A DNA stretch of 15,038 nt from the NCBI RefSeq assembly GCF_902488755.1, contig NZ_CABTXF010000030.1, positions 1 to 15,038 of the forward strand. The letters are read 5' to 3'. The notes beneath the pieces were generated by a model that was given only the letters and a program-made list of their open reading frames with translations, searched no databases and was not told the DNA's origin. This document shows positions 1 to 6,890 of the stretch, in pieces. The position numbers and the translations under genes are program-made. This DNA is from an uncultured Murdochiella sp. (GTDB lineage Bacteria; Bacillota; Clostridia; Tissierellales; Peptoniphilaceae). Position 1 is the first letter of the stretch. The number at the start of each line of letters is the position of its first letter.

Positions 1-837
1 AAAGAAAGCGATGGTGTTCTTTCGTATGCTCTTGGCTAAATCGACTACGGATTCTTCCCGCAGTGCGGCAATCGCGTCAAGTGTGCCATGCGCGTACCAC
101 GGCAGATTCAGTCTGCCGCGATGCGGAACAGGCGCAAGATACGGGCCGTCTGTTTCCAAAAGGAGACGATCCCGTGCAACCCTTTTTGCCAGTTCTTTCG
201 GGGCATGGGCATTCTTAAAAGTCACCATGCCGCCGAGAGAAAGAAAATAGCCAAAATGGGCTAATTCCTCCCACGCTTGCGGCTCTTCATTATACGAGTG
301 CATTAACGCACGAAGGGAAGAACCAAAATTTTTCAAAATAGCGAACGTGTCTTCCCGCGCTTCGCGGCTGTGGATGACGACCGGCAAACGCAGCTCCTGC
401 GCCAGCGCCAACTGGCGTTCGAATACGACTTGCTGCGTTTTGCGCGGCGAGAAATCATAGTGGTAATCCAGCCCGATTTCTCCAATCGCAACCACTTTTT
501 TCTCCTCGGCAAGCGTGCGCATCCGTTGTTCCCATTCCGGCGTGTATCCCGCTGCTTCATGCGGATGGGTGCCGATACAGGCAAAAAGGCGTTCGTATTG
601 CTTTGCCAGAGCGACCGCCTTTAGGGAACTCGCTTCGTCGCAGCCGGGGTTAATGACCGCCTCAACCCTTTCGCTTTCGAGACGTGCGAGAATGTCCTCG
701 CGCTGTTCATCATACGCCTCATCATCAAGATGGCAATGCGCATCGATAATCCAAGGTTGTTTCGCCTCATCAGAGATGGATGCACAGTCTACCGACGACT
801 TTATTTCTGTTGTCTCGTTCTCGTTTTTCTCAGTCAC
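1..837 (-). CDS. tatD: TatD-family metal-dependent DNase/hydrolase (3' end off the left edge)
   Basis: TatD-family amidohydrolase-fold enzyme, a metal-dependent deoxyribonuclease in characterised members. I translated 279 codons in frame to base 1, and the gene has no stop inside the window. Visible family motifs, in order: DAHCHLDD (residues 32-39, metal-binding His34 and His36), GTHPHEA, AIGEIGLDYHYD, VVIHSREA, and LETDGPYLAP followed by P.RGR.N. The protein ends here at KNTIAFF, which resembles the usual family C-terminus, so only a few codons are probably missing. The start is GTG at 837, overlapping the metG stop by 8 bases, with a purine-rich GGCGGGGG just upstream; no in-frame ATG exists before the first motif. 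This gives about 28 charged, polar residues ahead of the domain, longer than usual for TatD. The metG-tatD order is conserved in Bacillota and implies cotranscription. Family assignment is secure; the in vivo substrate is not. Confidence 0.95.
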   Translation of the reverse strand, partial: MTEKNENETTEIKSSVDCASISDEAKQPWIIDAHCHLDDEAYDEQREDILARLESERVEAVINPGCDEASSLKAVALAKQYERLFACIGTHPHEAAGYTPEWEQRMRTLAEEKKVVAIGEIGLDYHYDFSPRKTQQVVFERQLALAQELRLPVVIHSREAREDTFAILKNFGSSLRALMHSYNEEPQAWEELAHFGYFLSLGGMVTFKNAHAPKELAKRVARDRLLLETDGPYLAPVPHRGRLNLPWYAHGTLDAIAALREESVVDLAKSIRKNTIAFF

Positions 838-2488
838 GATCCCCCGCCTTTTCCTGCTGACGCTTAAGCAGCTCTTCAAGGCTCAGTCCCAAGCGGCTTG
901 CCAGCAGTTGATTGTTTGCCTCGGCAATCTTTTCTATCTCCTCTTCCATCTTCAAACGGGGAAAGAGTGGTTCACCCTTGTGTACACGCGTTCCCACCGG
1001 TAATTGATTCACTTCTCCGGCATGTAAAAATCCCTTTCCGTCGAAGCCGATCTGCGCAAACATCTTGGGGGCGGTTTCCGGCATGAACGGAACAAGAAGA
1101 GAGGCTACTGTCGTCAAACTATCGAGCAAACGGTAGAGAACCGTATCTAAGCGCTTTTTCTTTGCCGGATCTTTTGCCAATGCCCATGGTTCCGTTTCAT
1201 CAATGTATTTATTCGTGCGGCGAATCAGACTCCAGATTGCCTCAAGACCACGCTGGAAATCGTAGTGTTCCATTGCCTGCTCCAACGCTTTAGGAGTCTC
1301 CTGCTGCATGGCAATCAACTCCTCATCCGGCGTTTGCGCTTCTGTAGGCTCCGGCACGATTCCTTCATTATATTTTTCCACCATCGCCACACTGCGGGAA
1401 AGCAGATTCCCCAAATCATTCGCCAAATCCGCGTTCAATCTGGTCAGGAATTTACGCATGGCAAAGTTGCCGTCCGAACCGAAATTAAATTCACGCAGCA
1501 CGAAATATTTCAGGGCATCCCGACCGTACGCGGCAATCAGGGGCTCCGGATAGATAACATTGCCCTTAGATTTTGACATTTTGTCATCATCAAAAAGGAT
1601 CCAACCATGCCCAAAAATCGTCTCCGGAAGAGGCATGTCGAGTGCCATGAGCACGGCGGGCCAGATAATGGAATGGAAACGCATAATGTCCCGCCCGACA
1701 AAATGAACGGCAGCAGGCCAATAGTGCCGGAATTTTTCTTGCTCTTCGCCAAAGCCGATGCCGGTGAGATAGCAAATAAGCGCATCCACCCAAACGTAAA
1801 TAACGTGTTCCGGATCAAAAGGCACCGGAACACCCCATTTTAGACGCTTACGAGAAACCGATAAATCTTCGAGACCATCCTTAAAGAAAGAGCCAATCAT
1901 CTCTTTTTGGCGATTCTCCGGTTGCATAAATTCCGGATGTTCTTTGTAATATTGCAGCAGGCGATCTTGATATTCCGACAGACGGAAGAAATAGCTTTCT
2001 TCTTCGCGATGTTCTACCGGTCGTCCACAGCTGGGGCATTTTCCATCCTGAAGCTGCGCTTCCGTCCAAAATTCTTCGCACGGCGTACAGTAGTAGCCGG
2101 AATACTTTCCTTTGTAGATGGCTCCTTTGTCATAAAGGCGCTGAAACAACTCCTGCACATCTTTTTCGTGCTGCGCAGAAGACGAGCGCACAAACGCATC
2201 CGGCTCTACATCTAAAAGCGCCCACAATTCCTTGATAGAGTCTACGATGGGATCAATATATTCTAATGGTGCAACGTGCTTTTCTTCGGCAATTCGTGCC
2301 AGTTTTTCGCCATGTTCATCCGAACCGGTAACGTAATAGGCATCATACCCCTGTTCTTTTTTATACCGCTTAACCGCATCGGCAATAATAGAGGTATATG
2401 TATTGCCTAAATGCAAATTCGCGCTGGGATAGTAAATCGGTGCCGTAATATAAAACGGCTTTTTTTCGCTCTCGTGATGATCACACAT
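830..2488 (-). CDS. metG: Methionyl-tRNA synthetase
   Basis: Charges tRNA-Met with methionine in the cytoplasm using ATP (class I aminoacyl-tRNA synthetase). The 552-residue product shows the HIGH-type motif HLGN (26-29) in a PSANLHLGNTY context, GSDEHG (55-60), a zinc knuckle with Cys134, Cys137, Cys151 and Cys154 (CTPC...CPSC), the VWVDAL segment near 232-237, and KMSKS (303-307). The anticodon-binding helical domain follows. The protein stops soon after it, so the C-terminal tRBP111/EMAP-like tRNA-binding domain found in the roughly 650-residue Bacillus enzymes is absent. The start is ATG 2488 with AAAGGAG about 6 bases upstream. An extended -10 promoter about 30 bases upstream leaves no room for a T-box leader, so methionine-responsive T-box control is unlikely. 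The gene overlaps the downstream tatD. Confidence 0.97.
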   Translation of the reverse strand: MCDHHESEKKPFYITAPIYYPSANLHLGNTYTSIIADAVKRYKKEQGYDAYYVTGSDEHGEKLARIAEEKHVAPLEYIDPIVDSIKELWALLDVEPDAFVRSSSAQHEKDVQELFQRLYDKGAIYKGKYSGYYCTPCEEFWTEAQLQDGKCPSCGRPVEHREEESYFFRLSEYQDRLLQYYKEHPEFMQPENRQKEMIGSFFKDGLEDLSVSRKRLKWGVPVPFDPEHVIYVWVDALICYLTGIGFGEEQEKFRHYWPAAVHFVGRDIMRFHSIIWPAVLMALDMPLPETIFGHGWILFDDDKMSKSKGNVIYPEPLIAAYGRDALKYFVLREFNFGSDGNFAMRKFLTRLNADLANDLGNLLSRSVAMVEKYNEGIVPEPTEAQTPDEELIAMQQETPKALEQAMEHYDFQRGLEAIWSLIRRTNKYIDETEPWALAKDPAKKKRLDTVLYRLLDSLTTVASLLVPFMPETAPKMFAQIGFDGKGFLHAGEVNQLPVGTRVHKGEPLFPRLKMEEEIEKIAEANNQLLASRLGLSLEELLKRQQEKAGDRD

Positions 2489-2520
2489 AGTGGCTCCTTT
2501 CGTTTGAAACGACTGGACAC

Positions 2521-2526
2521 ATTATA
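2521..2526 (-). promoter_or_regulatory. Predicted extended -10 promoter of metG-tatD
   Basis: Read on the minus strand, the bases are TGTTATAAT: a perfect TATAAT at 2526-2521 with the TGn extension directly in front. No good -35 box lies 17 bases upstream, as is normal for extended -10 promoters. Transcription would start near 2514, giving a leader of about 26 bases before the metG ATG. Confidence 0.65.
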
Positions 2527-2643
2527 ACATAGCCCTTTCCTGCGAGGAGATTGCCCTCTCTGCCTCCGACCACATCTCTTATTGAAAAGCACCGATTCGT
2601 TTTCCATGGCAAAGCGAGGAAATGCGATCCGGCGTATTCATGC

Positions 2644-2649
2644 TATAAT
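2644..2649 (+). promoter_or_regulatory. Predicted extended -10 promoter of the MFS gene
   Basis: The plus strand carries TGCTATAAT, a perfect TATAAT at 2644-2649 preceded by TGn, with no recognisable -35 hexamer at the usual distance. The predicted leader to the ATG at 2717 is about 60 bases. It is divergent from the metG promoter, with about 120 bases between the two -10 boxes. Confidence 0.6.
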
Positions 2650-2716
2650 GAATCGGCATTTGCACAAAAACCGGCATTTTCCCGGCATGTGCTGAAACAC
2701 CGAAAAAGGAGTATCC

Positions 2717-3916
2717 ATGCGTAAGCGTTCGCTGTTTTTCAAAAACGCCCTTTTACAGTTTACCTTTTTCATCAGCTTTTGCATGATGACCGTATTCACC
2801 GTGCTTTATATGCAATCGCTCGGTTTTACGACGCTGCATACTGGTATTATTTTCGGCTTGGCTAATTTTTTCAGTGCCTGGTTGCAACTATTCACCGGCA
2901 GAATAGCGGATTCCGCCAAAAGAATTACCATGAAACACGTTTTGCTGGCACACGCCGGTCTTGCCGCACTCGCCATGGTTCCTTTGGCATTTTTCTCTGT
3001 GCATGGTCTTCTTGTTCCGCTGGTTTTTTTTGTGTTCAGCCTTTTGGCACAGGCTATACAAGGACCGATTAACGCGGTTTCCGTTGCCTTTGAGCAAGCC
3101 GGTTATCCGATTCAATTCAGTGTGATTCGCGGTATCGGTTCTGCCGGTTACGGACTGACTGCCCTTCTTTCGGGCATATATTTTGACCACTATTCCTTGG
3201 CACAACTTCCTTTTCTGCTGTTTGTCAGCATGGTGCTTTTCGGTCTGGTGATTTTTCTTCTGCCTCCGGTGCCGGTGGGCAGGCTCCGCCCCGATAAAAA
3301 CACCGTTGGTGTAGTCGATCCGCCGACACAGCATTTTTATCGCAAGTATCCGTTTTTTATCCCCCTCGTCATCGGCTTTACACTCCTATTTTCCGGACAC
3401 ATGGTGATTAATACCTATTTGGCACTGCTGGTGGAAAATGTAGGCGGAGGAGCAACGCAGGCAGGTATGGCGGTCAGTTGTGCCATTTTGATGGAGGTCA
3501 TTTCCCTGTTCTGCTATGGGCATCTTCGGCAGCATGTTTCTGATCGCTTTCTGATGGGAACAGCAGCGGTGGTTTTTACGATAAAAGCGGTGATTCTGTT
3601 TTTTGCCTCCAATGTTTTTATGGTCTACCTTTCACAACTCTTTCAATTTGCCACTTTCCCCTTTTTTACGGCAGGCATCAGTTACTTCTCTGCTGCTACG
3701 GTAGAAAAAAAGGATCTCGTCAAGGGGCAAAATGTCGTCACGATTATTATGTCCCTCGGTGGAGCAGGCGGATCGCTTGTTGGCGGCATTATCCTTCACT
3801 ATCTTCCGGTTTCTTCGGTGCTGCTAATAACCGTTCTCTTAAGTCTCATCGGGACGGTGATCGCCCTTTCCGGCATTCAACAAACCGCTGTACCACAAGT
3901 GCATAGCGAAGGTTGA
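2717..3916 (+). CDS. Major facilitator superfamily transporter
   Basis: A 399-residue inner-membrane protein with about twelve hydrophobic helices in two halves. These are separated by a charged central loop near residues 185-215 (PVGRLRPDKN...HFYRKYPFF). The loop between helices 2 and 3 carries GRIADSAKR, a version of the MFS signature GxxxDRxGRR. The overall look (short N-terminus, FTVLYMQSLGFTTLHTG in helix 1 and its loop) recalls the MFS_1-like/LacY-related group that includes phenylpropionate and nucleoside permeases; drug efflux is equally possible. The start ATG 2717 has AAAAAGGAG 6-7 bases upstream. The gene stands alone between its own promoter and a hairpin at its stop codon. The family is clear; the substrate cannot be read from the sequence. 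Confidence 0.9.
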   Translation: MRKRSLFFKNALLQFTFFISFCMMTVFTVLYMQSLGFTTLHTGIIFGLANFFSAWLQLFTGRIADSAKRITMKHVLLAHAGLAALAMVPLAFFSVHGLLVPLVFFVFSLLAQAIQGPINAVSVAFEQAGYPIQFSVIRGIGSAGYGLTALLSGIYFDHYSLAQLPFLLFVSMVLFGLVIFLLPPVPVGRLRPDKNTVGVVDPPTQHFYRKYPFFIPLVIGFTLLFSGHMVINTYLALLVENVGGGATQAGMAVSCAILMEVISLFCYGHLRQHVSDRFLMGTAAVVFTIKAVILFFASNVFMVYLSQLFQFATFPFFTAGISYFSAATVEKKDLVKGQNVVTIIMSLGGAGGSLVGGIILHYLPVSSVLLITVLLSLIGTVIALSGIQQTAVPQVHSEG

Positions 3917-3931
3917 GCGTAGAGCAACCTT
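3909..3931 (+). terminator. Possible weak intrinsic terminator after the MFS gene
   Basis: Perfect 7-base inverted repeat AAGGTTG (3909-3915) and CAACCTT (3925-3931) with a 9-base loop, lying over the MFS stop codon. It is followed by the T-rich GTTTCGATTT. The stem is only moderately GC-rich and the T tract is interrupted, so termination may be partial. Confidence 0.4.
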
Positions 3932-3979
3932 GTTTCGATTTGCCGGATACCAATGCTCCCTCCTCTTTTTTCGAAAAAC

Positions 3980-4008
3980 GGGACAAAATTCCTCCCCTGA
4001 CGTATGAT
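3980..4008 (+). promoter_or_regulatory. Possible promoter of tyrS
   Basis: GGGACA at 3980-3985 (4 of 6 to TTGACA), a 17-base spacer, and TATGAT at 4003-4008 (5 of 6 to TATAAT). The leader to the tyrS ATG would be only about 20 bases. The whole MFS-tyrS gap is 118 bases, too short for a typical T-box riboswitch. Confidence 0.45.
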
Positions 4009-4034
4009 AAGAACAAGGAGAAAAGGAGAAAATC

Positions 4035-5285
4035 ATGTTCGCGTACAAAAAAGAATACGATAACGTTTTAGATGAATTAAAAGACCGCGGCTACTTTGAT
4101 AATGCAACGGATGAATCTGCCCTTCGTCAGCTTTTGGAAAAGGGGCCGGTCAAATTCTATATTGGTTTTGATGCCACGGCGGATTCCCTTACGGTTGGGC
4201 ATTTCATTCAGATCATGGTGCTTATGCGTATGCAGGCCTACGGACACATTCCCATTGCCCTTCTCGGCGGCGGTACCACAATGATCGGCGACCCGTCCGG
4301 ACGCAGCGATATGCGCACAGTCATGACCAAAGAGAAAATCAACCACAATGCGGAGTGCTTTTATCATCAGCTTTCGCGCTTCATTGACTTCCAAGAAGAT
4401 AACGCCATCGTCGTCAATAACCGTGACTGGCTGTTGGATTTGAATTTTCTGGGTTTTATGCGCGATGTGGGTGTCCACTTCAATGTGGGAGAGATGATTA
4501 AAAAGGACGCGTACAAGAACCGTCTTTCCGCCGGCGGACTTACTTTTTTCGAGTTCGCCTATATGTTGCTGCAAAGCTATGACTTTTTGGAATTGTACCG
4601 TCGCGAAGGCTGCCGTTTGCAATTTGGCGGATCGGATCAATGGGCAAACATCATTGGTGGCGTAGATTTGGTGCGCAAGGCGGAAAATGCCGAAGTATAC
4701 GGAATGACGTTTAAGCTGCTTACCACAGCAGACGGCGTAAAAATGGGCAAATCCATGAAGGGAGCAGTCTGGCTCGATGAGAACAAAACTTCTCCCTATG
4801 AATTGTTCCAGTATATGCGCAATGTGGATGACCGTGACGTGACGAAATTCCTGTTGCAACTGACGTTCCTTCCCAAGGCGGAATGCGAGCAACTGGGCAG
4901 TTATACGGATGAGCGCATCAATCAGGGCAAAGAACGTCTGGCGTATGAAGTGACGCGCATCGTGCATGGCAAAGAGAAAGCGGATGAGGCACTTGCGGCG
5001 TCTAAAGCGCTCTTTGGCGTCGGTGTGGATCATGAACACATGCCGGAAAAGCGTATCGCGTTTTCCGGAGATTCCATTGGTATTTTGAATCTGCTGACGC
5101 TTGCCGAACTCACCAAATCGAACGGCGAAGCACGCCGTCTGGTGCAGCAGGGTGGCATTGCGGTGGACGATACCAAAGTCACCGATATCGCGACCGAAAT
5201 ATCGCGTTCTTCTCTCGAAAAAGGCATCACCGTCAAGAAGGGCAAAAAAATCTATTTGCGCTTGTTGCTGGATGAGGAAAACTGA
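4035..5285 (+). CDS. tyrS: Tyrosyl-tRNA synthetase
   Basis: Activates tyrosine with ATP and loads it onto tRNA-Tyr (class I synthetase, cytoplasm, normally a homodimer). The 416-residue protein has the TyrS N-terminal signature around residues 43-60 (IGFDATADSLTVGH, with TVGH 53-56 as the HIGH variant). It also has GDPSGR (85-90), the tyrosine pocket segment LLQSYDF (178-184), GGSDQW (198-203), and KMGKS (236-240) as the KMSKS loop. The C-terminus (about 345-416) is an S4 RNA-binding domain with EARRLVQQGGIAVDD. The length matches the family. The start ATG 4035 has an AAAAGGAGAAAATC site upstream. The stop codon overlaps the ATG of the next gene by one base, so the downstream transporter is likely translated from the same mRNA. 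The TVGH/KMGKS combination suggests the TyrZ-like branch rather than the classical TyrS branch, but I cannot confirm that without an alignment. Confidence 0.96.
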   Translation: MFAYKKEYDNVLDELKDRGYFDNATDESALRQLLEKGPVKFYIGFDATADSLTVGHFIQIMVLMRMQAYGHIPIALLGGGTTMIGDPSGRSDMRTVMTKEKINHNAECFYHQLSRFIDFQEDNAIVVNNRDWLLDLNFLGFMRDVGVHFNVGEMIKKDAYKNRLSAGGLTFFEFAYMLLQSYDFLELYRREGCRLQFGGSDQWANIIGGVDLVRKAENAEVYGMTFKLLTTADGVKMGKSMKGAVWLDENKTSPYELFQYMRNVDDRDVTKFLLQLTFLPKAECEQLGSYTDERINQGKERLAYEVTRIVHGKEKADEALAASKALFGVGVDHEHMPEKRIAFSGDSIGILNLLTLAELTKSNGEARRLVQQGGIAVDDTKVTDIATEISRSSLEKGITVKKGKKIYLRLLLDEEN

Positions 5286-6262
5286 TGAAACGTCGTCTTC
5301 CGCTTACCACGCTGAGTTTGGTCGCCGCTTTTGCCGTTTTAGGGGATGCGCTGGGAATGTATCGTCCTGAATTGCGCACACTTTGTGGAGGGATTGCCAT
5401 GGTTTGCGGCATCGCCTTTATTATCCAATCCTTTGTCGACCCGACCCATTTTGCAGGCGAAATGCAAGACCGTGTTGGATTTTCGGTGTTTGCCTATTTT
5501 TCCCTCGCCTTGCTGTATCTTGCGCCCTATGCAGAAGACTATTTCGTTGGCTACAGCGCGAAAAAGCTCTTTTGGGTCGCTTTGATCGCGCATGGGATAC
5601 TGACGCTTTTCACCCTCTTTCGCTTTCTTCGTGAGCGCGGAAAGATCGCCTTACAGCCGGCCTCTTTACTGTACTTTGTCGGCATGGCAGCGATTGGCGA
5701 TACAGCTGCCGCTTTTGATCTGATTGCCTTCGGCAGAATCTTCTTCGCTGTCGGGTTAATCGCCGCGCTTGGTCTCTACACCCTACTTCTCCGTCAGCAC
5801 CTTTCGGAGCAAAAAAAAGAACGGAGAACCGAAACCAGTAATACAAGCGGTTTGGTTGCCGACAAGGCGATCGCCGTCAAAAAAAACAAGTATGCTTCGA
5901 AACAGCTGGACATCACACTTTTGGCACCGGTTGGCATTCTTCTTGCTGCGTATTCGCTGCTTTTTTCCAACGCCACTCCTCTGTTTTTCTTGTTATTCGG
6001 AGCGACGATTGTGCTGTGGGGCGTGTCGGTTTGGCGCATATTTTTCCTTTTTGTCAAACCTTTTTCCGCCGACCTTCTGCTCTCCGCTTTTCCGTTCGCC
6101 ATCTCTGCATTGGCCCTGCAGCGTGCAAATTCCCTTGTGCCGTATATCTCTGTAGTACATCTGCTTATGCCGTGGGTCTCACTCATCGCCGTTTTACTGG
6201 CGACGATACTTTGCTATTTGCTGCTGCTTCGTCTCTTGTGGCGTTTGGTTGGCGGAAAATGA
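5285..6262 (+). CDS. TDT-family (TehA/Mae1/SLAC1-like) membrane transporter
   Basis: A 325-residue integral membrane protein with about ten hydrophobic helices. Several features fit the tellurite-resistance/dicarboxylate transporter (TDT) family that includes bacterial TehA and plant SLAC1 anion channels. These are the length, the segment FSLALLYLAPYAEDYF (about 77-92), IGDTAAAFDLIAFGRIFFAVG (about 138-158, shown in pieces elsewhere in the family as a similar Gly/Ala-rich helix), LAPVGILLAAYSLLFSN (about 217-233), and a final helix pair ending LLLRLLWRL. A hydrophilic loop at about 171-205 is rich in Lys, Glu and Thr. The ATG overlaps the tyrS TGA by one base, and its Shine-Dalgarno site (GAGGA) lies within the tyrS 3' end, indicating coupling. 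Family members move anions or C4-dicarboxylates, but the substrate here is unknown. The assignment rests on remembered family pattern, not a search. Confidence 0.72.
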   Translation: MKRRLPLTTLSLVAAFAVLGDALGMYRPELRTLCGGIAMVCGIAFIIQSFVDPTHFAGEMQDRVGFSVFAYFSLALLYLAPYAEDYFVGYSAKKLFWVALIAHGILTLFTLFRFLRERGKIALQPASLLYFVGMAAIGDTAAAFDLIAFGRIFFAVGLIAALGLYTLLLRQHLSEQKKERRTETSNTSGLVADKAIAVKKNKYASKQLDITLLAPVGILLAAYSLLFSNATPLFFLLFGATIVLWGVSVWRIFFLFVKPFSADLLLSAFPFAISALALQRANSLVPYISVVHLLMPWVSLIAVLLATILCYLLLLRLLWRLVGGK

Positions 6263-6322
6263 GTCCGGTGCAGCCTTTCTACAGCGACAAACTTTATGCA
6301 TTGTCCAATAAGGAGGTCGATC

Positions 6323-6880
6323 ATGAAGAAGGTTTTTTTATGGATGCGATGGGGATTGTTCCTCGCCCTTTGGATACTTGGGTTGGTTTATGGATCGACT
6401 CTATTCAGTGTTCTTAACAAACAATTTTACTGCTTTCTGAGTAGCACCTTAAAGATTCATCAAAATATTGCGGATATTGTTTTTTGTCTCCTTGTATTCG
6501 TGGATCTTCTCCTTTTTTATGGATTCGGTCTCGTCTTTTTCACCTGCCGCATTGAGCTACCCAACTATAATGTGCCATTCTATTCCTTTTCCACATTCCT
6601 CCCACGTCTCGTAAAAAGCTGTGTGGTTTTGTTGGTTTGCTGCCTTGTTTTAGAAGGGTATATGTTTCTCTGCGCTTATATAAAGAAAACATTTGATCAT
6701 ATACCTTTCTATATTTACAGCTTCTACCCAGACGACCTCTTTTGGCTTAAAGTTGTCATTCCATGGTATTATCTTTCCCAAGAGATGGCGTTTCTGGTCG
6801 CTTATCTTCGAACCGATGAAGACGATGAGGGGGATTTGGCGGATAGTCTGAAGCAAACATCGGACAGTTGTGACGCATGA
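6323..6880 (+). CDS. Unknown four-helix membrane protein, partner of the next ABC exporter
   Basis: I do not recognise the family. The 185-residue product has four predicted membrane helices: about 9-30, 44-70, 90-116 and 128-156. A highly acidic, hydrophilic C-terminal tail follows (RTDEDDEGDLADSLKQTSD). Aromatic residues and Cys are frequent in the helices. An upstream ATG at 6296 is in frame, but the ATG at 6323 is preferred because AAGGAGG lies 8-9 bases in front of it. The gene ends at 6880, ten bases before the ATG of the ABC exporter, so the two form a cassette. Base composition is AT-rich (bases 6661-6720 are about 27% GC by hand count) compared with its neighbours, which suggests recent acquisition. 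It could be an accessory, immunity or regulatory subunit of the exporter; that is inference from position only. Confidence 0.75.
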   Translation: MKKVFLWMRWGLFLALWILGLVYGSTLFSVLNKQFYCFLSSTLKIHQNIADIVFCLLVFVDLLLFYGFGLVFFTCRIELPNYNVPFYSFSTFLPRLVKSCVVLLVCCLVLEGYMFLCAYIKKTFDHIPFYIYSFYPDDLFWLKVVIPWYYLSQEMAFLVAYLRTDEDDEGDLADSLKQTSDSCDA

Positions 6881-6890
6881 GGAAATAATT

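Noticed and set aside
4077..5039. 320-codon open frame on the minus strand opposite tyrS
   Set aside because: It lies wholly antisense to a full-length, motif-complete TyrS; its His/Gln-rich product has no recognisable domain and no ribosome site supports it.
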